DNA of 14,186 nucleotides, from assembly GCA_001786805.1 (NCBI GenBank), contig MFTJ01000002.1, forward strand, positions 1-14,186, read 5' to 3'. Both the position numbers and the translations under genes were made by a program. Each line of letters starts with the position of its first letter. Position 1 is the first letter of the stretch. This DNA is from Candidatus Nomurabacteria bacterium RIFCSPHIGHO2_01_FULL_39_10 (GTDB taxonomy: Bacteria; Patescibacteriota; Minisyncoccia; Phycocordibacterales; UBA9973). The notes below the pieces were generated by a model. It did no database searches, was not told the DNA's origin, and worked only from the letters and a program-made list of their open reading frames with translations. Positions 6,001 to 11,540 of this stretch are shown here, one piece after another.

Positions 6001-6456
6001 TTCTACAGGTATTTCAGACAAGTTATTGATGCCGGATATATTTATATCGCCCAGCCGCCGCTTTTTAAAATAAAAAAGGGCAAGGAAATTTTTTACGCTT
6101 ATACGGATGAAGACAGGGTAAAAATTATGGGCAAGGACGCCGATGTAAACCAGATTCAGGCGGTGGATGGGGAATCAGATTCTGTAGAAGCTGTTAGCGA
6201 AACGGAAGAAATTAGCGAAGAGGTAAAAAAGCAATCAAATAAATTCCATGTCCAGCGTTTCAAAGGTCTCGGTGAAATGAATCCGGAACAATTATGGGAA
6301 ACCACCATGGATCCCGCTAATCGCATATTGAAAAAAGTAAACATTGATGACGCCGAAGAAGCCAACAAAATTTTTGATATCCTCATGGGCTCCGAAGTCC
6401 CGCCGAGAAAATCTTTCATTCAGTCAAACGCTAAATTGGCGGAGATTGATATATAA
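3082..6456 (+). CDS. gyrB: DNA gyrase subunit B with intein
   Basis: GyrB is the ATPase and TOPRIM subunit of DNA gyrase (A2B2), which introduces negative supercoils. The precursor is 1124 aa; without the 432-aa intein it is 692 aa. The GHKL ATPase site is complete: E51/N55 (EIFDNSRDEA), DNGRG at 82-86, HAGGKF at 108-113 and GGLHGVG at 122-128. The TOPRIM domain holds EGDSAGG (453-459), which continues after the intein as SAKQGRDR, and DADVDG at 958-963. The C-terminus has FKGLGEMNPEQLWETTMDP and ends AKLAEIDI as GyrB normally does. There is no long E. coli-type insert. gyrA is not adjacent. Gyrase and ParE are similar, but QGRDR and the tail fit GyrB. Transcription probably starts at an extended -10 just upstream. 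Confidence 0.97.
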   Translation: MAKEDTEKKGNGHHYDASDISVLEGLEPVRRRPGMYIGTTGPEGLHHLVWEIFDNSRDEAMGGFCDDIEVVLLPNNRVRVADNGRGVPIDTHKKTKVSALETVMTTLHAGGKFGGEGYKVSGGLHGVGASVVNALSIYCKVEVHRDGGAYAQEYSQGKRKAAVKKTGSSKLHGTIVTFEPDQEIFKDIKFDLNTVVNHIRQQAYLVKGLKILIIDAREWDDKKGLNNSDVFYFRDLGLELPSTSFYFEGGLISLIKHYNKFQKPIQDNIFYVQKELDGVGVEVALQYVDDIVDRIFPFANNIYTQEGGTHVTGFKTALTRTLNTYCKKQEMMKESEGGFTGEDVLEGLTATISVKLREIQFEGQTKAKLGSMEAQGAVATVFGEAFNNFLEENPDEAKAIINKSILALKARKAAKAAKDSILRKGALEGMTLPGKLADCQSKDASESELFLVEGDSAGGCFSGDTKVALVDGRNISFKDLVSEYQMGKINYCYTIMDDGSIGIQKILNPRRTKINSEVVKVILDNEEEIVCTPDHLFMLRNGTYKSTKDLGLNDSLMPLRKQLSRLGERITIEGYEMVYDQKDRRWIFTHLLSDEHNLRQGVYSIANGTHRHHKDFNKRNNNPENLVRLTKKEHLALHAFFYERNLKRPDVLEKLKNIRNTPAYRDNIRQKMLTMRDELSARAKAQWENEEYKKYMVKKFLDFYASNEEYRKKNQETLRNAQEIYWSDGVNRQKQSKRVKKFFEDNPDFRKAFSDKSKEQWSDLSLLEWRSNQTKAQWTPEFRAKRKISYNKTYYENTIKVLRRVYDQNKEVNKELFEDIRKQENNKNVLSFETFVSRFFDGNEIRLLEAVENYNHKIKSIAFLAEKIDVYDIEVPGTHNFALASGVFVHNSAKQGRDRRTQAILPLRGKILNVERARIDKMLASKEVKSLVIAMGTSIGDTFDIEKMRYHKIIIATDADVDGSHIRTLLLTLFYRYFRQVIDAGYIYIAQPPLFKIKKGKEIFYAYTDEDRVKIMGKDADVNQIQAVDGESDSVEAVSETEEISEEVKKQSNKFHVQRFKGLGEMNPEQLWETTMDPANRILKKVNIDDAEEANKIFDILMGSEVPPRKSFIQSNAKLAEIDI
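4459..5754 (+). mobile_element. GyrB intein with HNH homing endonuclease (432 aa)
   Basis: Residues 460-891 of the precursor form an in-frame protein intron. The N-terminal splice block starts at Cys460 (CFSGDTKVALVDG). Block B has T532-P-D-H535. The C-terminal blocks are YDIEVPGTHNFALASG and VFVHN, ending His890-Asn891, with Ser892 as the +1 residue. All residues needed for splicing are present. Between them is an HNH nuclease (HHKDFNKRNNNPENLVRL, 612-629, then EHLALH), followed by a Lys-rich region with a repeated W/Y-centred motif. From memory it closely resembles the Synechocystis GyrB intein (about 435 aa) at the same insertion site. The intact endonuclease suggests recent or ongoing mobility. 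Confidence 0.95.
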
Positions 6457-6473
6457 AATTATTTGTACAAATT

Positions 6474-6507
6474 GTTTACTATACTCACGACCGTGAACGT
6501 GGTAAAC
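6474..6507. repeat. Palindromic operator-like repeat, copy 1
   Basis: A 34-bp imperfect palindrome centred at 6490/6491 with arms GTTTAC and GTAAAC and a core TCACGACCGTGA. About 28 of 34 bases match the copy at 7114-7147. Its right arm overlaps the extended -10 (TGGTAAACT, 6500-6508) of the PaaX-like gene starting at 6518, so a protein bound here would block that promoter. Confidence 0.75.
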
Positions 6508-6517
6508 TAATGGAATT

Positions 6518-7096
6518 ATGAAAGGGAAAATTTTGTTTAAGGCTTTGGAATTTCTTTATGACGGAGCAATGACTCAAGTTGATTTTTTCGGCGCTGTTTT
6601 AGCTGCTGGTTACGGAGCTGGTTCAAGTCAGATCGAATATGAGTATCAAAAACGCAAGAGAATCTCTGAAGCTAAAAAATCTAGAGCAGAAATGTTGAAA
6701 GACAGGAAAAGAAGATTAGCTGTATTTATATCTAAGATGAAACACGATGGTCTTATTGAAGAGTCAGAAAATAATAGATTTACAATTTCTAGTAAAGGCA
6801 TAAACAAATTCAGTAAACTCAGAAATAATTTGCCAGCTAGATATTATAGTAAGAAAACCGGTCAAGGCAGTCCTATTATAATAAGTTTTGATGTTCCGGA
6901 GAAGTTCCGCCGAAAGCGCGATTGGCTTCGAGAAGTAATTAGGAATCTTGGGTTTAAAATGGTTCACCAAAGTGTTTGGGTGGGGAAGGGAAAGGTTCCG
7001 GTAGATTTTATAAAAGATCTGGAGAATCTGAAAATTTTAGAATTTGTTGAAATTTTTGAGATTAGCAAAGCTGGCAGTTTAAATAAAATAGCATAA
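6518..7096 (+). CDS. PaaX-like regulator with Cas2-like C-terminal domain
   Basis: 192 aa. The N-terminal part is a probable winged helix-turn-helix: basic KRKRISEAKKSRAEMLKDRKR leads into LAVFISKMKHDGLIEE, then the wing FTISSKGINKF (residues ~40-100). The C-terminal part (~118-190) is a Cas2/PaaX-C ferredoxin-like fold: PIIISFDVPEKFRRKRDWLR, then NLGFKMVHQSVWVG. PaaX-family proteins are DNA-binding transcription repressors. Databases often label such CPR proteins as Cas2, but the HTH part and the lack of any cas gene or CRISPR array argue against a role in adaptation. The hydrophobic stretch FFGAVLAAGYGAG near residues 24-36 is typical of the CPR subgroup as I remember it. Palindromes on both sides, one over its promoter, suggest autoregulation. 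Confidence 0.8.
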   Translation: MKGKILFKALEFLYDGAMTQVDFFGAVLAAGYGAGSSQIEYEYQKRKRISEAKKSRAEMLKDRKRRLAVFISKMKHDGLIEESENNRFTISSKGINKFSKLRNNLPARYYSKKTGQGSPIIISFDVPEKFRRKRDWLREVIRNLGFKMVHQSVWVGKGKVPVDFIKDLENLKILEFVEIFEISKAGSLNKIA

Positions 7097-7111
7097 CTGA
7101 TTGATGTTTTG

Positions 7112-7149
7112 TTGTTTACTATTCTCACGGCCGTAAATATAGTAAACAA
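7112..7149. repeat. Palindromic operator-like repeat, copy 2
   Basis: TTGTTTACTAT (7112-7122) and ATAGTAAACAA (7139-7149) are perfect 11-bp arms around the palindromic core ACGGCCGT (7127-7134), all centred on 7130/7131. The repeat contains a promoter-like pair, TTTACT and TATAGT, 17 nt apart, pointing to the gene fragment at 7168. It starts exactly 640 nt after copy 1. Confidence 0.85.
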
Positions 7150-7167
7150 TAGTTTTCATATAAAATT

Positions 7168-7422
7168 ATGGTCACTTGTCGACTGGGACTTTGCCGCGGC
7201 GAAGGGGATGTGATAATCGCCGAAGGCACATTTCACGGCAAAATTGTCGCGCCCAAGCACAACAATCACAAAGGCAGAGATTTTGAATTATTCGTGCAAT
7301 TAGACGGCATGGACAAAGTCATGCTGGAATACAATCCGCAAGAAATATTAGAATTTTCCCATCGCGGCAGAGCCATGAAAAACCTGCTTGATATTCTTAA
7401 GAAAGAAAAGCAAAGAATTTAG
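7168..7422 (+). pseudogene. HAM1/RdgB-like NTP pyrophosphatase, C-terminal fragment
   Basis: 84 aa. The C-terminal 35 residues, from GRDFELF to SHRGRAM, align without gaps to the end of the HAM1/RdgB family (consensus GFGYDPIF...DG.DKT.AE..PEEK..ISHRGRAL). HAM1 enzymes hydrolyse ITP and XTP to keep them out of nucleic acids. About 100 N-terminal residues, including the TxNxxK substrate loop, are absent, and the frame is closed by TAG at 7150. The FGYDP site reads RDFEL here. No SD is visible at the ATG at 7168, and GTG at 7210 is an alternative. A fragment left by a rearrangement next to the palindrome is the simplest reading, but a short functional derivative cannot be excluded. Confidence 0.6.
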
Positions 7423-7454
7423 CATTTATCAGTGGTCGCGAGCAAATGCTAAAT
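7417..7454. terminator. Bidirectional terminator between HAM1 fragment and thrS
   Basis: ATTTAGCATTT (7417-7427) and AAATGCTAAAT (7444-7454) form a perfect 11-bp stem that includes both converging stop codons. T-rich sequence follows on the plus strand (TACTTTTTTT); on the minus strand the tail is less T-rich (TCTTTGCTTTTC). Confidence 0.75.
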
Positions 7455-9208
7455 TACTTTTTTTGCTTTATTTCTTCCAAAAGTTTTGTAACTAATTCTT
7501 CTTTTGAAATTTGTCCGAGGTTGCCGGAGTCGCGGGATTCGAGGGTTACTTTTTTGGCTTCTATTTCTTTGTCGCCGATGACTATCCAGTAGGGGATTTT
7601 GTTGTTTTTTGCGTCACGGACTTTACCGCCGAGGTTTCCGTCTTTGTCGTCCAATTCTGCTCTGATGTTATTTTCTTTCAGCAATTCAAAAACCTTTTTC
7701 GCGTATTCGTTGTGATTTTCTCGCACAGGAATAACTTTTACCTGCACCGGAGCGAGCCAAAGGGGGAAAGCGCCGGCGTAATGTTCAATTAAGAATCCAA
7801 TAAATCTTTCATGGGTGCCAAGCGGCGCGCGATGTATAATAAATGGTATTTTCTTAGATCCATCTTTGTCTGTGTATTCTAATTTAAACCTTTTTCCCAT
7901 ATATAAATCCAATTGATTTGTAGAAGCAGAAAACATTCTTCCAATTGAAGAATAAATCTGGAAGTCCATTTTTGGTCCATAAAATGCTGCACCTTCGTGA
8001 ACGATTTTAAATGGTACCCCCGAGAGTTCCATGGCTTTAGTGGTCATTTCTTCAGCAAGTTTCCAATCTTCTTCTTCACCGTGGTATTTATCAAGTTTCT
8101 TTGGGTCTCGTAACGCTAACTCCATTTCATATTTTTCTATACCTAGAATTTTATAATAATATTCGTGTAATTTTATTACGTCCACAAATTCATTTATCGC
8201 TTGTTCTGGTGTAGTGTATATATGAGCATCATTCATTTGCATTCCACGAACTCTCATTAATCCGAAAAGGCTACCAGAGTCTTCATATCTGTGGCACCAT
8301 CCATATTCTGCCAATCGGATGGGTAATTCTTTATAGGTTCGAGGAATTGCAGAAAATACTTTATGATGAAAAGGACAGTTCATTGGTTTTATGTAGTAAT
8401 TTTCTTCTTCAATACAAATAGGAGCGTACATACTTTCTTTATAAAGTGGCAAATGTCCGGATGTATAAAATAAATTTTCCTTAGTAATTACTGGCGTAGT
8501 TACTCTTTGGTAATTCCATTTTTTCTCCGTTTCCTTTGCCCAATTTTCCAACTCTTCTTTTATAATGTTTCCTTTGGGTAGCCAAATAGGCAGACCCTTT
8601 CCAATTTCTTCGTCAAATGTAAATAATTCTAATTTCTTACCTAATTCTCTATGGTCTCTTTTTTCCGTTTCTTCGCGCTGATGTATATAGTCATCAAGTT
8701 CTTTCTTTGTCTCAAATGCTAATCCATAAATACGCGTAAGCATTTTATTTTTCTCGTCTCCGCGCCAGTATGCTCCGGCCACACGGTCTAGTTTGAAAGC
8801 GTCTGAGGGAAGTTCTTTGTTTGGTTTTTCCAAGTGTCCGCCGCGGCACAAATCAGTGAATCCTCCGCAAGTATAGGCGGTTATTTTTTCTCCGCGTTTC
8901 GCGATTTCATTTATCAACTCCGTTTTGTATTCATTTTTGAAAAATTTCAGAGCTTCATTTTTGCTTATTTCTTTATATTCCCATTCTTTCCATTTTGGCA
9001 AAATCTTTCGCATTTTATCTTCTATTTTTTTCAAATCCGTATCGGCCACTTTTTCTCCACCGAAGTCTATATCATAGTAGAAACCATTATCTATAGCCGG
9101 ACCGAGAGTCAGCTTGATTTTGTCGAATTTATATATTTCTCCGACCGAGGCTGCCAACAGGTGAGCCAAAGTGTGTCTCATATTATTCAATTTTTCTGCA
9201 TTTTCCAT
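7454..9208 (-). CDS. thrS: Threonyl-tRNA synthetase without TGS domain
   Basis: A class II synthetase that charges tRNA-Thr. Numbering is from the ATG at 9220. It opens directly with the editing domain (RHTLAHLLA, H16/H20; CRGGH, C125/H129), which clears Ser-tRNA-Thr. The catalytic core carries the zinc ligands C282 (MNCPFHH), H333 (DAHIY) and H463 (IIHRAPLG), motif 2 (WCHRYEDSGSLFGLMRVRG), and ends in motif 3 and the anticodon domain (WLAPVQVKVIPV onward). At 584-588 aa it lacks the ~60-residue N-terminal TGS domain of typical bacterial ThrRS. I prefer the ATG at 9208 because the ATG at 9220 lies inside the -10 hexamer (9216-9221); 9208 would be a leaderless start. It is divergent from rpmF. 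Confidence 0.95.
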   Translation of the reverse strand: MENAEKLNNMRHTLAHLLAASVGEIYKFDKIKLTLGPAIDNGFYYDIDFGGEKVADTDLKKIEDKMRKILPKWKEWEYKEISKNEALKFFKNEYKTELINEIAKRGEKITAYTCGGFTDLCRGGHLEKPNKELPSDAFKLDRVAGAYWRGDEKNKMLTRIYGLAFETKKELDDYIHQREETEKRDHRELGKKLELFTFDEEIGKGLPIWLPKGNIIKEELENWAKETEKKWNYQRVTTPVITKENLFYTSGHLPLYKESMYAPICIEEENYYIKPMNCPFHHKVFSAIPRTYKELPIRLAEYGWCHRYEDSGSLFGLMRVRGMQMNDAHIYTTPEQAINEFVDVIKLHEYYYKILGIEKYEMELALRDPKKLDKYHGEEEDWKLAEEMTTKAMELSGVPFKIVHEGAAFYGPKMDFQIYSSIGRMFSASTNQLDLYMGKRFKLEYTDKDGSKKIPFIIHRAPLGTHERFIGFLIEHYAGAFPLWLAPVQVKVIPVRENHNEYAKKVFELLKENNIRAELDDKDGNLGGKVRDAKNNKIPYWIVIGDKEIEAKKVTLESRDSGNLGQISKEELVTKLLEEIKQKK

Positions 9209-9215
9209 AATTCGT

Positions 9216-9243
9216 ATCATAGCACAGTATTCTTTGTTTCAAA
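9216..9243 (-). promoter_or_regulatory. thrS promoter
   Basis: On the minus strand, TTTGAA (9243-9238), a 16-nt spacer and TATGAT (9221-9216) preceded by TGC (extended -10). Transcription should start at about 9209-9210, immediately before the ATG at 9208. The promoter lies back to back with that of rpmF. Confidence 0.6.
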
Positions 9244-9244
9244 A

Positions 9245-9272
9245 TTGCTTTTAACACATAATATGCTAGTAT
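9245..9272 (+). promoter_or_regulatory. rpmF promoter
   Basis: TTGCTT (9245-9250), a 16-nt spacer and TAGTAT (9267-9272) preceded by TGC. The ATG at 9282 is 9 nt after the -10, giving a leader of about 2-3 nt. It should drive rpmF, nusB and rnc together. Confidence 0.6.
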
Positions 9273-9281
9273 AAGCCTATT

Positions 9282-9512
9282 ATGGTAGTACGAATGAGAA
9301 GCACAAAGTCGCATACGGGAAACAGGCGTTCACATCACGCGATTGCCAGCACCAGTTTTTCCAAGTGCGAAAACTGCAAAGCTTTGAAAAGAAGGCATAC
9401 GGTATGCTCCGGTTGCGGTTTTTATCGAGGCAAAAAAGTATTGGATTTGGTCAAAAAAACGGAGAAAAAGCAAAAGAAAGAAAAGGCGAAGAAGACGGAA
9501 GCGAAGAAGTAG
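9282..9512 (+). CDS. rpmF: 50S ribosomal protein L32
   Basis: 76 aa. bL32 is a small zinc-ribbon protein of the large ribosomal subunit. The N-terminal RMRSTKSHTGNRRSHHA is the classic L32 start; the four zinc ligands are in CENC and CSGC, followed by FYRGKKVLDL. The C-terminus is a Lys-rich extension (KKTEKKQKKEKAKKTEAKK) longer than in E. coli L32 (57 aa), as often seen in ribosomal proteins of CPR. Start ATG at 9282 lies 9 nt after an extended -10, so the mRNA is predicted to be nearly leaderless. It is the first gene of a probable rpmF-nusB-rnc transcript. Confidence 0.96.
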   Translation: MVVRMRSTKSHTGNRRSHHAIASTSFSKCENCKALKRRHTVCSGCGFYRGKKVLDLVKKTEKKQKKEKAKKTEAKK

Positions 9513-9524
9513 TTTATAAAGTAA

Positions 9525-9593
9525 AAAGTTATAAAGTTTGTAAAGTTGGGGAAGCTGTGTATTTTTTTTCAACTTTATGAACTTTACAACTTT
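9525..9593. repeat. AAAGTT-type inverted repeat between rpmF and nusB
   Basis: The left arm 9525-9547 (AAAGTTATAAAGTT...TAAAGTT) and right arm 9571-9593 form a 23-position stem with one mismatch and two G-T wobbles. The loop contains T8. The reverse complement of the right arm is almost identical (23 of 24) to sequence at 10563-10586 downstream of nusB. No T-run follows the stem, so it is not an ordinary terminator; it may be a processing site or a small dispersed repeat. Confidence 0.7.
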
Positions 9594-9603
9594 GAACTAA
9601 TGT

Positions 9604-10572
9604 ATGGCAAATCGGCACCTTTCAAGATCAATAGTACTCCAGACGCTTTTTGAGTGGGATTTTTCACTTGCTCTCAAAAAGAGTGCTAGCATAAATGCTG
9701 AACTTAAAAAAGTTCTTGATAGAAATTTAAAAGAATTCGCTCCAGGACTGGAAGATGATAATTTTGTGCTGAAACTTCTGGGCGATGTTTTGAAGAAGCA
9801 CGGAACTATAGATAAAATTATAGAAAAAGCCGCGCCAGACTGGCCAATTGACAAGATTTCCATTGTTGACAGGAACATTCTCCGCATCGGGCTGACGGAA
9901 CTTCTTTTTGGCGACAGATCTCAGGTGCCTCCTAAAGTGGCGATCAACGAAGCCATTGAATTGGCAAAAACTTTCGGCGGAGAAAATTCCGGAAAATTTG
10001 TGAATGGCGTGCTCGGGGCAGTCTATAAAGAAATAGGCGAGCCGGACAAGGAACACCAAAAGACAGATAACAAAAAAAAGGTCTGCAGCGGCGAAAAAGA
10101 AACGAAAGAGCCGGTGGATATTTCAAAACTGCCGGTTGAAAATCTTGGAGGCGCTCTGGTCTATGCAAAAAAGCCTGCCCGCCTTGGAGGGGGCGATTCT
10201 GTTCTGTTTGCCTTCGTGCACGATGTTTTCGGCTATTGGACTCTTTCAAAAGGCAAAGTGGAAGGAGAAGAAAGTGAAAAAGAAGCGGCGGTCAAAGCGA
10301 TTAAAAAAGAGATAGGACTTGATATAAAAATAAAAGAAAAGCTTGGCACCAATGAATATGTGGCAACGTATCCATCCAAAGGAAAAAGTTTGAAGAAAGT
10401 TGTGTATTTTTTAGCTTCTTGCGATTATAAAGAGCTTGTGTTGGAGAATTCCGGCGGGCTGGATGGGGCGAGATGGTTTGAGATGAGAGAGGTGCCAGAA
10501 TTACGTATTTACAATGACATTGTTCCGTTGATTAGCAAGGCGATAGAAATAATTAGTAGTAAAAAGTTATAA
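9604..10572 (+). CDS. nusB: NusB fused to a Nudix-fold domain
   Basis: 322 aa; NusB alone is usually ~130-160. Residues 1-145 are NusB, the RNA-binding partner of S10 (NusE) in rRNA antitermination: RSIVLQTLFEWDF at the start and VDRNILRIGLTELLF...AINEAIELAKTFGG...FVNGVLGAV at the end are typical. A charged linker (~146-178) leads to a Nudix fold (179-320): GALVYAKK, the Nudix helix at 217-239, and WFEMREVPELRIY. The Nudix box GX5EX7REUXEEXGU is partly lost: G217, E223, E236 and G238 remain, but the RE pair is K231-A232 and the first E of EE is K235. Catalysis is therefore doubtful and the domain may be a binding module. It lies between rpmF and rnc, without an SD at ATG 9604. Confidence 0.9.
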   Translation: MANRHLSRSIVLQTLFEWDFSLALKKSASINAELKKVLDRNLKEFAPGLEDDNFVLKLLGDVLKKHGTIDKIIEKAAPDWPIDKISIVDRNILRIGLTELLFGDRSQVPPKVAINEAIELAKTFGGENSGKFVNGVLGAVYKEIGEPDKEHQKTDNKKKVCSGEKETKEPVDISKLPVENLGGALVYAKKPARLGGGDSVLFAFVHDVFGYWTLSKGKVEGEESEKEAAVKAIKKEIGLDIKIKEKLGTNEYVATYPSKGKSLKKVVYFLASCDYKELVLENSGGLDGARWFEMREVPELRIYNDIVPLISKAIEIISSKKL

Positions 10573-10591
10573 AGTTCATAAAGTTGTAAAG
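10561..10591 (+). repeat. AAAGTT-type repeat between nusB and rnc
   Basis: Three AAAGTT units spaced 9-10 nt apart (AAAGTTATAAAGTT, then CATAAAGTTGTAAAG). Almost identical to the reverse complement of 9571-9593. It covers the last codons of nusB (KKL and stop) and ends 7 nt before the rnc start, so it could have replaced the original nusB end. Confidence 0.65.
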
Positions 10592-10598
10592 TAAATAT

Positions 10599-11294
10599 AT
10601 GATAAATTTTTCAAATTTTGAGAAAAAAACAAAAATAATTTTTAAAGATAAGAGGTTGCTGGCGCAGGCTTTCGTTCACCGTTCATATATAAATGAAAAT
10701 TCAGGAACCAAACTTTCGCACAACGAGCGTTTGGAATTTTTGGGCGATGCCGTGCTGGAGCTTGTGGTTACGGATTTTCTTTTTAAAAAATATTCCAACT
10801 ACACGGAAGGGGAATTGACCGCACTCCGTTCGGCTTTGGTGAATGCCGTGATTATCTCCGAAGTTGCCACCTCTATCGGCATGAACGATTACCTGCTTTT
10901 ATCAAAAGGCGAGGCGAAAGATAAAGGCAAGGCGAGGCAGTATATTTTAGCGAATACATTTGAAGCATATGTAGGCGCGCTTTATCTTGACCAAAGCATA
11001 GAATCGGCGGATAAATTTATTCACAAGAATTTGCTTCCAAAAACCGAAGAAATAGTTTCTAAAAAGTTATGGCGCGATGCGAAGTCCCTGGTGCAGGAGA
11101 AAGCGCAGGAGTTTGTGAATGTTACGCCCGCCTATAAAGTCTTGAAAGAGTCGGGTCCTGACCACGACAAAAATTTCACAGTCGGTATTTATTTTGGAAA
11201 GGATTTAATTGCCGAAGGCAAAGGTCAATCAAAACAAGAAGCCGAACAATCCGCCGCTCTAGTCGCTCTAAAAGCCAAAAATTGGCTGGATTGA
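10599..11294 (+). CDS. rnc: Ribonuclease III
   Basis: 231 aa, usual length. RNase III cleaves double-stranded RNA, including the rRNA precursor stems. The N-terminal catalytic domain (1-150) has the signature NERLEFLGDAVLE with E43, E46 and D50, and the second metal-binding element ANTFEAYVGALYLD with E122. The position equal to E. coli D114 is Asn119 here. The C-terminal dsRNA-binding domain (~158-231) shows DAKSLVQEKAQE, the GPDHDKNFTVGIYF strand pair and GKGQSKQEAEQSAALVAL. No SD precedes ATG 10599; it follows nusB by 26 nt and is probably translated from the same mRNA. The 3' flank is highly structured (11352-11515) and could be a substrate for its own product. Confidence 0.96.
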   Translation: MINFSNFEKKTKIIFKDKRLLAQAFVHRSYINENSGTKLSHNERLEFLGDAVLELVVTDFLFKKYSNYTEGELTALRSALVNAVIISEVATSIGMNDYLLLSKGEAKDKGKARQYILANTFEAYVGALYLDQSIESADKFIHKNLLPKTEEIVSKKLWRDAKSLVQEKAQEFVNVTPAYKVLKESGPDHDKNFTVGIYFGKDLIAEGKGQSKQEAEQSAALVALKAKNWLD

Positions 11295-11351
11295 AGAATT
11301 TAATTCAGGGTAGCTACTATTTGCATATTTACCTATATTATGTTAGTTTTG

Positions 11352-11515
11352 TTGCGCGCAAGACAGTTAGAAGAGAAATTCTCGAACACTCAAACTTGCG
11401 CGCAAAAAAGCGGCATTATCGCCGCTACAACACAAATAAGTCTTTAGACTCGTTTGTTGTTGCTCAGGGGTCGATGTTAATCGAGAATTTATTTCTCGAT
11501 TACCGGCCTTTTTTT
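11352..11515 (+). ncRNA. Structured RNA candidate between rnc and smc
   Basis: Four successive helices fill this gap of about 245 nt. TTGCGCGCAAG (11352-11362) pairs with CTTGCGCGCAA (11395-11405), 11 bp, each arm also nearly self-complementary. AGCGGC pairs with GCCGCT (11409-11426). CAACACAAAT and AGTC pair with GACT and GTTTGTTGTTG (11428-11462), with a bulge. Then comes the terminator at 11469-11515. TTGAAG-18-TACTAT (11291-11320) is a weak promoter candidate. The region may be an independent small RNA or the 3' UTR of rnc. It does not look like tmRNA, SRP, RNase P or 6S RNA to me. Confidence 0.4.
11469..11515 (+). terminator. Intrinsic terminator upstream of smc
   Basis: TAATCGAGAA (11478-11487) pairs perfectly with TTCTCGATTA (11493-11502), and GGTCG (11469-11473) with CGGCC just outside. 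Seven T follow (11509-11515). It ends the rpmF-nusB-rnc transcript or the structured RNA. Confidence 0.9.
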
Positions 11516-11525
11516 ATGAAAATTT

Positions 11526-11533
11526 GGTATAAT
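11526..11533 (+). promoter_or_regulatory. smc extended -10 promoter
   Basis: TGGTATAAT (11525-11533, TGnTATAAT) with no clear -35; the upstream bases are the T-run of the preceding terminator. The ATG at 11541 is 7 nt after the -10, so translation is predicted to be leaderless. Confidence 0.65.
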
Positions 11534-11540
11534 CAACCCC

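Noticed and set aside
6518..7096. Cas2-like domain and flanking direct repeats suggesting a CRISPR locus
   Set aside because: There are only two repeats, each palindromic, 640 bp apart around a gene, with no spacers and no other cas gene. The N-terminal HTH makes a PaaX-like regulator far more likely.
7168..7422. Translation initiation factor IF-1 as identity of the 84-aa ORF
   Set aside because: The size is right, but there is no S1/OB pattern. The SHRGRA ending and the spacing before it fit HAM1/RdgB instead.
8834..9274. 146-aa plus-strand ORF antisense to thrS
   Set aside because: The Phe/Ser-rich translation is a typical shadow of a Lys/Glu-rich gene on the other strand; thrS is certain. 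The same applies to the minus-strand ORFs opposite gyrB, smc, rnc and nusB.
11292..11294. Recoded UGA (genetic code 25)
   Set aside because: UGA ends rnc exactly at the normal end of its dsRNA-binding domain, and no gene here has in-frame UGA.
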